64,000 nt of DNA from Lunatibacter salilacus. Lineage in GTDB: Bacteria; Bacteroidota; Bacteroidia; Cytophagales; Cyclobacteriaceae. Position 1 is the first letter of the stretch. Each line of letters begins with the position of its first letter. Positions 43,763 through 50,198 of this stretch are shown in pieces. The stretch covers positions 62,001 to 126,000 of the forward strand of contig NZ_VOLC01000018.1 in NCBI RefSeq assembly GCF_009797935.1. Reading direction: 5' to 3'. A model generated the notes under the pieces. The model was not told the origin of the DNA. It saw only the letters and a program-made list of their open reading frames with translations, and searched no databases. A program made the position numbers and the translations under genes.

Positions 43763-45148
43763 ATGAATCACTTGACACCAAAGCAAATAGTAGCCGAACT
43801 GGACAAATACATCATAGGCCAGCACGATGCCAAAAGAAACGTAGCCATCGCTTTGCGAAACAGAATTCGAAGGCTAATGGTCAAATCGGACCTGCAGAAG
43901 GATATTGTGCCCAACAACATCCTGATGATAGGGTCTACAGGCGTAGGGAAAACGGAGATTGCCCGGCGACTTGCCAAAATCGCCAATGCGCCTTTTACCA
44001 AGGTGGAGGCTTCTAAATTTACGGAAGTAGGCTATGTGGGCAGGGACGTTGAATCCATGGTTAGAGACTTGGTAGAGCAGTCGGTGAACATGGTCAAAGA
44101 GTCCAAAAACGAAGAAGTAAAGGAAAAAGCAGCCGTCATCGTGGAAGACGTCCTGTTGGATATCTTAATACCTCCTGTCAAAGGGGCAGGTTTTAGCACC
44201 ACCGGAACATCCACCAATTTCAACCCCGAAAATGCCTCAGAGCAGGAGCTTAATGAGCGGACTAGGGAGAAATTCCGGGAGAAGCTGAAAAATGGGGAGC
44301 TGGAAGACAGGAGAATAGAAATAAACGTTAAGCAGTCCGCCCCCTCGGGTATAGGGATGATAGGTAATGGTATGATGGATGATGCCAGTATGGCAGGTAT
44401 TCAGGACATGCTTAGCAATATGATGCCCAAGCGTACCAAAAAGCGTAAAGTGACCATCAAAGAAGCGCGCAAAATATTGATGGAAGACGAGGCTTCAAAG
44501 CTGATTGATTTTGATGAGGTAAAGGAAGAGGCCATCCGGCTTGCGGAGAATAACGGAATTATCTTCATTGATGAGATCGATAAGATTGCTTCCAAATCTG
44601 GGAAAGGCGGTTCAGGACCGGATGTCAGTAGGGAAGGTGTACAGCGGGATTTGTTGCCCATCGTTGAGGGAAGTGCTGTCAATACGAAGTACGGGATGGT
44701 GCATACCGACCACGTGTTGTTTATTGCGGCAGGAGCCTTTCACGTTTCCAAGCCATCTGATTTGATACCGGAGCTTCAGGGTAGGTTTCCGATCCGTGTG
44801 GAGCTGCAAAGCCTAACGCGGGATGATTTTTACCGCATCCTCAAGGAACCCAAAAACGCATTGACCAAGCAATACAGTGCACTCTTTGAAGCGGAGGAGG
44901 TATTTCTGGATTTTGCGGACGATGCGATGGAGGAGATTGCCTCCCTGGCATTTACCATCAATGAAGAGGTGGAAAATATCGGTGCGAGGCGTTTGCATAC
45001 GGTCATGAGTCACCTGCTCAATGAGTTCCTTTTTGAAGTTCCAGATACCATCGGGCCGAACAGCAAAATTATGATCACCAAGGAGATGGTCACGGAGAGG
45101 TTAAGTTCATTGGTTAAGAACAGGGATCTGTCGCAGTATATTCTATAG
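43763..45148 (+). CDS. hslU: ATP-dependent protease ATPase subunit HslU
   Basis: The 461-residue protein has HslU features: MNHLTPKQIVAELDKYIIGQHDAKRNVAIALRNR in outline, the Walker A loop GSTGVGKTE near residue 57, the intermediate domain (about 110-240), Walker B IIFIDEIDKIA, and the C-terminal end DLSQYIL that docks into HslV. It unfolds substrates for the HslV protease. hslV is usually adjacent but is not found on either side here. It follows porQ after 21 bases. Confidence 0.96.
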   Translation: MNHLTPKQIVAELDKYIIGQHDAKRNVAIALRNRIRRLMVKSDLQKDIVPNNILMIGSTGVGKTEIARRLAKIANAPFTKVEASKFTEVGYVGRDVESMVRDLVEQSVNMVKESKNEEVKEKAAVIVEDVLLDILIPPVKGAGFSTTGTSTNFNPENASEQELNERTREKFREKLKNGELEDRRIEINVKQSAPSGIGMIGNGMMDDASMAGIQDMLSNMMPKRTKKRKVTIKEARKILMEDEASKLIDFDEVKEEAIRLAENNGIIFIDEIDKIASKSGKGGSGPDVSREGVQRDLLPIVEGSAVNTKYGMVHTDHVLFIAAGAFHVSKPSDLIPELQGRFPIRVELQSLTRDDFYRILKEPKNALTKQYSALFEAEEVFLDFADDAMEEIASLAFTINEEVENIGARRLHTVMSHLLNEFLFEVPDTIGPNSKIMITKEMVTERLSSLVKNRDLSQYIL

Positions 45149-45243
45149 AATTACGAATTAAAAATTACGAATTACGGATTGGGAATTACGAATGGAGAAT
45201 GGGAAATTCATAACTATAACCAAATAACCAAATAACCCATCAA
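45149..45243. repeat. Low-complexity word tract after hslU
   Basis: Variants of GAATTACGAATTAAAAATTACG, GGGAATTACGAATGGAGAATGG and CAAATAACCAAATAACCC follow the hslU stop directly. The first word is the same as at 35541. Confidence 0.75.
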
Positions 45244-45600
45244 CCGATTTCAACCCGGGGATTGAGAAATAACGTTTATCTTGCGTTTTGGCCGCTATAA
45301 CCATTAATTACCTTCCACCCCTTACCGCCAAAACCCCTACCCGGTTGGTACAGCGTCCCGTGTCGGAACCGTCTATTACCATCCCACGGACAAATTCTAA
45401 CAACTCCTGTATTGATACGGATTTGTCTAAACGACGGGAATGCAGAGATTAACAGATTCGGGTTTTGGCGGGAAAGTTTGGCTTCTTCAACCATCCCCGC
45501 TGCCAAAACACAATCGAAATATTCGATCCATACCAGGGGCTCCGCTGTCGCTACACCCCTGGCTAATGATTGCGCCCCGTTAGGGCTGGGATCTTCTGAC
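45244..45600. repeat. Structured intergenic repeat, unit 1 (full length)
   Basis: It matches unit 4 (46806-47160) along its length. It starts TTTCAACCCGGGG, has a GTTTTGGC (45285-45292)/GCCAAAAC (45327-45334) inverted repeat, a middle with CGGTTGGTACAGC and GGACAAATTC, a second GTTTTGG/CCAAAAC hairpin (about 45461-45509), and a final stem CCAGGGG (45533-45539)/CCCCTGG (45556-45562). A 72-codon frame across it is probably not a gene. Confidence 0.75.
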
Positions 45601-45667
45601 CCGAGAAAATTGAGGGTAATAATGAACTAAAGCTGTTTTTGTGTTGAACTAACTCATCTGATCCAAC

Positions 45668-45710
45668 CTCCAAAAAAATCTGCGTAAATCTCCGAAATCC
45701 GCGGGCAATT
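45668..45710. repeat. Low-complexity word tract (CTGCGTAAATC type)
   Basis: AAATCTGCGTAAATCTCCGAAATCCGCGGG is a set of imperfect 9-11 base words, another family of low-complexity spacer in this window. Confidence 0.5.
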
Positions 45711-45721
45711 TCCACATAATG

Positions 45722-45876
45722 AGGACTGAGATTAATCTATCCGGGTTTTGGTGGGAGGGGAATGGCACCCCAACCATCTCCGCTGCCAAAACGCGACCTA
45801 CCTGATCCTCCTGGTCCATGGGTTTCACCCACGGCTATTGAGGAGTTGGACCCCTGCCGGGGTCCGGTGCTATGAT
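45722..45876. repeat. Structured intergenic repeat, unit 2 (3' half)
   Basis: It holds the second GTTTTGG/CCAAAAC hairpin and two further stems, CCATGGG...CCCACGG and GGACCCC/GGGGTCC. From about 45750 it agrees with unit 4 (from 47029) over roughly 125 bases with three differences that I can see, so the two copies are recent duplicates. Confidence 0.8.
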
Positions 45877-45940
45877 AAAATTAAAAGAGATTGGGTTAGC
45901 CTTCATTTGTGGGGTCAAAAAGAATTAATTCGGATTGAAT

Positions 45941-46312
45941 TTATTCCAAAATCCCGCTATCCGTCAATATTGCTTTTACTGCTTTGATATCCAATTGCGT
46001 TGCTTGTGAAATGGTTTCCACTGAGACCCCGGCCTTATAAAAATTGATAAAGCTATTCCTTTTCTCCATTTCCCTGCCCTGCGCTTCACCCTTCGCTTCG
46101 CTCGAATCCAGGGCATTTTTCAGATCCCGGTAGTGTTTCAGACTTTCCTCGTAAGCCTTTCGTACTTTTTTGTCCAAATTGACCAATTCCGCTATATCCA
46201 TAACCTTTGCAAATATTTTTTCTTGTATTCCCTCTTTACTCACCTGCTCCCCAAAGAGCTTCTTGAATCCGAAGTCGGTGAACGGGTTGATATTGCGTGC
46301 GATTCCGTCCAT
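45941..46312 (-). pseudogene. Rpn-type PD-(D/E)XK recombination-promoting nuclease/transposase, internally deleted
   Basis: The 123-residue frame joins the two ends of an Rpn family protein: the N-terminal signature INPFTDFGFKKLFGEQ (residues 8-23) runs into IQEKIFAKVMDIAELVNLDKK and the C-terminal AYEESLKHYRDLKNALDSSEAKG with its basic tail. Family members have about 280-300 residues; the missing middle includes the D and E-x-K residues of the PD-(D/E)XK nuclease core. The loss is in frame, so a short product may still be made, but it cannot be a nuclease. It lies between units 2 and 3 of the structured repeat. Confidence 0.8.
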
Positions 46313-46464
46313 GGGAGAATCTGAATGGGTTAGTGTTGTTGATAATGACCTTATTTATATTAAGTTATAGATTTTTTGGAGATTTTAACCAAGGAAAACA
46401 TTAAAAATTTTCAAATCATAGCGTTCCGGGATATAGATCAGTCTCCTCCAAATTAGTCTACACC
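46313..46464. other. Upstream region of the Rpn remnant
   Basis: AT-rich, no gene. It may keep the promoter of the Rpn gene, but I see no clear consensus. Confidence 0.35.
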
Positions 46465-46690
46465 AAAAAAAAATCCCCATAGGGGAGGGCGATATATGAC
46501 GTCAGATAAGGTGAATTGCTCCAAGCGAGGGGACGGCAGAGATTGATATATTCGGGTTTTGGCGGGAAAGGCAGGCTTCTTCAACCATTCCCGCTGCCAA
46601 AACGAAACCGAACGAATCATCCATGTCCTGGGGCTCCGCTACGCTGCACCCCAGGCTACTAAGATTACACCCCTAACGGGGCTAAAAAAA
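46465..46690. repeat. Structured intergenic repeat, unit 3 (5' end and 3' half)
   Basis: It opens with AAAAATCCCCATAGGGG, lacks the first GTTTTGGC hairpin, and has the second hairpin with a perfect GCGGGAA/TTCCCGC inner stem (about 46561-46594), then CCTGGGG (46627-46633)/CCCCAGG (46649-46655) and CCCC-TAAC-GGGG. The CCTGGGG stem differs from unit 1 by a paired change (T-A for A-T). Confidence 0.75.
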
Positions 46691-46777
46691 GCGACCAGCT
46701 ATAATCAAAATTCTCAAATTTGTTGTAAATCAGCGAGCTGCAGATACAGATGCCCAGTCTCCACCAAAACAAAATCC

Positions 46778-47160
46778 AAAAAAATCCCGTAGGGATGGGC
46801 GAAATAGGGTTTCAACCCGGGGGTTAAGGAATTACGTATAGCCGGTGTTTTGGCCGCAAAAACCGTCAATTCTGCAGACGCCTTACCGCCAAAACCCCTG
46901 CGCGGTTGGTACAGCATCTTGTTTCGGAACCGAAGATTATCATCCCTCCGACAAATTCATAAGAATCTGGTATCGATAACGAGTTTGTCAAGCGAGGGGA
47001 TGGCAGAGATTAATATATTTGGGTTTTGGTGGGAGGGGAATGGCACCTCAACCATCTCCGCTGCCAAAACGCGACCTACCTGATCCTCCTGGTCCATGGG
47101 TTTCACCCACGGCTATTGAGGAGTTGGACCCCTGCCGGGGTCCCGTGCTAGGATATAATC
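46778..47160. repeat. Structured intergenic repeat, unit 4 (full length)
   Basis: It opens AAATCCCGTAGGGATGGGCG, then follows unit 1: TTTCAACCCGGGGG, GTTTTGGC (46847-46854)/GCCAAAAC (46888-46895), CGGTTGGTACAGC, a second GTTTTGG/CCAAAAC hairpin, and the end stems of unit 2 type. It is the most complete copy. Confidence 0.8.
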
Positions 47161-47344
47161 AAAAATGAAAATGGATTAGCATTCATTCAAGCCAAACTAA
47201 AAGCTCAGAATCCAGATGTAACCTCTGCAGTATTATGAGTTAAAAGTAGCAGTAAACGGTCAATATTTTTTAGGCATGGTCAATGGTCAACTCATAACTC
47301 ATAACCCATAACCCATTTGAATTTCTACTATATTTCTACCTTTT
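47161..47344. other. Gene-free spacer with a short word tract
   Basis: No gene is seen. 47287-47318 is a short CAACTCATAACCCAT word tract like that at 35541; the rest is AT-rich. Confidence 0.4.
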
Positions 47345-47512
47345 TAATATCCAAAAATATCGAGTATCCACTAATATCAATTCTCAAATATTTCGGCCAT
47401 AGGCCATATTTCAACCATATTTCAATATCAATGAATATCCAATATCTATCAATATCAGTGAATATCCAGTATCCATCAATATCAGCAAATATCCAAAATC
47501 CATCATTTTTAA
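47345..47512. repeat. 27-bp tandem repeat with degenerate flanks
   Basis: Two near-identical 27-base units (47432-47458 and 47459-47485) read TGAATATCCA-R-TATC-Y-ATCAATATCAG, followed by a partial third unit (47486-47512) and preceded by decayed units from about 47345. Both strands are open across the array (a 9-residue repeat DIDGYWIFT on the reverse strand), which a multiple-of-three repeat gives automatically. Confidence 0.75.
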
Positions 47513-47721
47513 ATAAAAATTTGGATATATATCCCAAACGAGTAAATTTGTTACTCATACAATGGGGGTGAGGGGGCGAAGCTGTAGACGGGCAACCCCA
47601 TAGATAATTTTCCCATACATGCATCTGTTCTTTATATTCCAAAAAAGGTAAATCGACCTAAATCAGCCGCTTCCGCTTACTTATTTCTCAGCTCCTCAGT
47701 TTTACGAATTCCCCACCTGCT

Positions 47722-48234
47722 TTGCTAGATTCCCTGATCACCTCCAAAACCCGCGTGAAATTATTAATAAAATTTTTCGCAAACGAAGGCAATCAGGGAT
47801 ACCTGCGCGGACTTGCCGAGGAATTCAACGAGTCTACCAATTCGGTACGGGTAGAGCTTAACCGGCTTTCCAAGGCGGGCTTGCTGGTGTCGCAGCCGGA
47901 CGGAAAAACCAAAAGCTACCAGGCCAACAATAAGCATCCCCTGTTCGGGGAAATCCGCAGCATCGTGGCCAAATACCTGGGGTTTGACCGGCTGGTTGAG
48001 GTGGTGATTCAAAACCTGGGAAACGTGAAAAAGGCCATCATCCTCGGAGATTACGCACAGGGAATAGATTCCGGCACTATCGAACTGCTACTGATAGGCA
48101 AGGACATCAACTTTGACTATTTAAAGTTTCTGATCCAAAAAGCCGAGGAAAAAATCGAACGTAAGGTCCTCGTAGAAGTCCTCGACTCCGAACCCATCCC
48201 CAATCCAAAAGGGTTGGTGGTGTTTGATATTTAG
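47722..48234 (+). CDS. Winged-helix transcriptional regulator of a polysaccharide locus
   Basis: The 170-residue protein starts at a TTG; no ATG or GTG precedes it in frame. Residues 1-70 form a winged helix (LITSKTRVKLLIKFFANEG, SYLRGLAEEFNESTNSVRVELNRLSKAGLLVSQPDGKTKSYQAN in outline) and 75-170 a nucleotidyltransferase-like domain (KKAIILGDYAQGIDSGTIELLLIG). Genes of this type commonly open capsule or O-antigen loci in Bacteroidota, and here it stands just before such a locus. It probably controls it, but this is inference from position. Confidence 0.8.
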   Translation: MLDSLITSKTRVKLLIKFFANEGNQGYLRGLAEEFNESTNSVRVELNRLSKAGLLVSQPDGKTKSYQANNKHPLFGEIRSIVAKYLGFDRLVEVVIQNLGNVKKAIILGDYAQGIDSGTIELLLIGKDINFDYLKFLIQKAEEKIERKVLVEVLDSEPIPNPKGLVVFDI

Positions 48235-48395
48235 ATGAGTTATGGGTTATGGGTGATGAGTTATGAGTTATGGGTGAAGAGGTTGAAAGAGAAAAGTGAA
48301 AAGTGAAAAGTGAACCTCAGACTGGGCTTAAATCTTAAATCACAAATCTTCAATCCCAAATCCAAAATCTGAGATCACAAATATGCTGGCAAAAA
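48235..48395. repeat. Low-complexity word tract after the regulator
   Basis: TATGGGTTATGGGTGATGAGTT-type words (the reverse complement of the AACTCATAACCC words at 35541), then AAAAGTGAAAAGTGAA, then ATCTTAAATCACAAATCTTCAATCCC-type words. Three word families follow one another. Confidence 0.8.
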
Positions 48396-48472
48396 AACCT
48401 AAACTGATAGCGATTAGTAACTGTGTTAGGTGAAATAATAATGTACTTTAATTGTTTAATTTAGTAATCAAA

Positions 48473-48634
48473 ATGAATCTAGAAGAGAAAAAGAAAGAAA
48501 TTGAAAAGACCGAAGTTCGGTTAAAAAAAGAAATGCCCCGAATTTTAAGGGAGATAGCGGTATATGAAAAGTCCCTAAAAGACGGGACTTTAATTACAAA
48601 CCCGAAACCTGCCCCGCAATTCAACCTTGACTAA
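48473..48634 (+). CDS. Small protein upstream of a zeta-toxin remnant, candidate antitoxin
   Basis: From the ATG at 48473 the protein has 53 residues: a charged helix (EEKKKEIEKTEVRLKKEMPRILREIAVYEKSL) and a short proline-rich tail (NPKPAPQFNLD). It overlaps the downstream zeta-toxin start by 8 bases, the arrangement of an antitoxin-toxin pair. I do not recognise a named antitoxin family. It remains intact although the toxin is broken. Confidence 0.55.
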   Translation: MNLEEKKKEIEKTEVRLKKEMPRILREIAVYEKSLKDGTLITNPKPAPQFNLD

Positions 48635-48983
48635 ATCCAAACTTTGGATAATTGCCGGTTGCAATGGGGCGGGGAAATCCTCTTACTCCAAAGCGTTGGT
48701 CGAAGATGGAGTGATGCCTTTTGATTACGATGAGTATTTTTTGAAATTTCACCAAAATATTCTTCCATCAGATCTTCAGGATCAAATGGCACATAACTTG
48801 GCTTTTTAAGAATTGGAAAATCAGATTGAAAAAGCCATTTCTGGAAATATGGATTTTTGTTACGAAACCAATTTTAATTCCACTCCATTATATTGGCCTA
48901 AAAAATTCAAAGATAATGGATACGAAATTCACTTAATATACCTTGTCCTGGAATATATAACGCTTTGTAAAAGAACAAAATAA
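48627..48983 (+). pseudogene. Zeta toxin family kinase remnant
   Basis: The frame starts at a TTG with TKSKLWIIAGCNGAGKSSYSKAL, a Walker A loop (G-x-x-G-A-G-K-S) of the zeta toxin/UDP-N-acetylglucosamine kinase type, and FDYDEYF. It stops at TAA (48807-48809) after 60 codons, yet the same frame continues with family-like sequence (ELENQIEKAISGNMDFCYETNF, GYEIHLIYLVLE) to 48981. A CAA-to-TAA change would explain the stop. Family members are about 190-200 residues, so the C-terminus is lost as well. Confidence 0.75.
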
Positions 48984-48994
48984 CGATATTCAAG

Positions 48995-49092
48995 TAATAC
49001 TAAATCTAAAATCTTCAATCCCAAATCTTCAATCCCAAATCTGAAATCTAAAATCATAAATCTTCAATCCCAAATCATAAATCTGAAATCAA
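48995..49092. repeat. Low-complexity word tract abutting the acetyltransferase gene
   Basis: Variants of AAATCTTCAATCCCAAATCTGAAATCTAAAATC fill the stretch. The last AATCTGAAATC word contains the CTG at 49083 that may be the start codon of the next gene. Confidence 0.75.
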
Positions 49093-49196
49093 CAAAGGAA
49101 ATCGTAGCCCTACCCTACTCCCCTTCCCGAAAAGCAAACTGGAACACGGTACTGGACAGCAGCCTGAACGGCACTTTTCTGCATCGAAGGGAATTT

Positions 49197-50072
49197 ATGG
49201 AATACCATGGGGATCGGTTCACGGATGCCTCGCTTATTCTATATAAAAAGGGACAGCCAATGGCCATCTTTCCCGCCGAACAGGAGGGAAACACCGTCTA
49301 TTCCCACCGGGGCCTTACCTATGCAGGGTGGATCCTGGTCAAGGGGTTAAAGGAGCAAGAAATCGGGGAAATTATCTCTGAAACTTTAGCCTATTATTCG
49401 GATGAAAACCTCACCCAAGTAGAAGTGCGGATGGTTCCGGATTTCTTCGCCAGAGGATCCCAAGACTACCTGCACGCAGGTTTATTAAATCTAGGAGCAA
49501 GAAAAATTGCTAGTGTAACCCACCACTGTACACCGCTGCCATATAAAGTTTCCGACAGGGGCAAGCGCTGGGGAAAAAGACAGGCGGAAAGGAATGGGCT
49601 GGAAATGACCCGTTCTGTTGATCTAAGGACATTTTGGGGAAAAATCCTTGTTCCAAATCTAATGGACCGACACCGGGTATCACCCACGCATAGCTTAGTA
49701 GAAATCGAGAAATTGCAGCAACGGTGTCCAAGTCACATTCACTTTTTTGCCGTCATGAAGAACAGGGAAATGCTCGGTGGAGCTGTGGTGTTTGAGACTG
49801 ATACTACGGCTCATTTACAATATATCGCTGCTAGCTCGCTGGGCAAATCTCTCAGATGTCTGGATATGCTTGTTAGCTGGCTAATTGAAGCAGCTTTTCC
49901 GGATAAAGCCTACTTTAATATGGGGGTTTCCCATATTCCAGCTACTGGGGATATCAACCAAGGACTTGTCCAATGGAAAGAAAGCTTTGGGGGAAAACCG
50001 GTGGAAGCAGCGACCTATCGATTACTCACCAATACACATGCGACCGAATTTTTATTCGAAAACACTTACTAG
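49197..50072 (+). CDS. GNAT/FemAB-like acetyltransferase-type protein of the polysaccharide locus
   Basis: From the first ATG the protein has 291 residues. The N-terminal part (MEYHGDRFTDASLILYKKGQPMAIFPA, VYSHRGLTYAGW) and a C-terminal GNAT-like domain (about 155-280, FFAVMKNREMLGGAVVFETDTTAHLQYIAASSLGK in outline) match a family frequent in Bacteroidota surface-sugar loci, possibly N-acylating an amino sugar. The frame continues upstream of the ATG for 38 codons with family-like sequence (KEIVALPYSP, NWNTVL, NGTFLHRREF), but has no ATG, GTG or TTG there; only CTG at 49083. The true start is therefore uncertain. Confidence 0.75.
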   Translation: MEYHGDRFTDASLILYKKGQPMAIFPAEQEGNTVYSHRGLTYAGWILVKGLKEQEIGEIISETLAYYSDENLTQVEVRMVPDFFARGSQDYLHAGLLNLGARKIASVTHHCTPLPYKVSDRGKRWGKRQAERNGLEMTRSVDLRTFWGKILVPNLMDRHRVSPTHSLVEIEKLQQRCPSHIHFFAVMKNREMLGGAVVFETDTTAHLQYIAASSLGKSLRCLDMLVSWLIEAAFPDKAYFNMGVSHIPATGDINQGLVQWKESFGGKPVEAATYRLLTNTHATEFLFENTY

Positions 50073-50198
50073 AGTCCTCACATCTACTTGACGTATTTCC
50101 AATGTATTCCCTAAATGAGCAATCCCGTGCGCTGTCCTCCCCTTATGGGCAAGCGCAGGTAAATGCCATTTAACGTTTAACACTCATTAGCTAGATTC

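Noticed and set aside
45412-45630. Short forward frames in the structured repeats (also 45748-45987, 46559-46792, 46850-47083).
   Set aside because: They lie wholly in repeats, differ in start and end among copies and show no protein family; the shared frame is recorded as a finding only.
45244-47160. A complete insertion sequence around the Rpn gene.
   Set aside because: No terminal inverted repeats or target duplications bracket the gene; the flanking repeats are also present as partial copies in other orders.
47317-47642. Overlapping forward (84 aa) and reverse (104 aa) frames with 9-residue repeats.
   Set aside because: A 27-bp tandem repeat without stops opens frames on both strands automatically; no start site or domain supports either.
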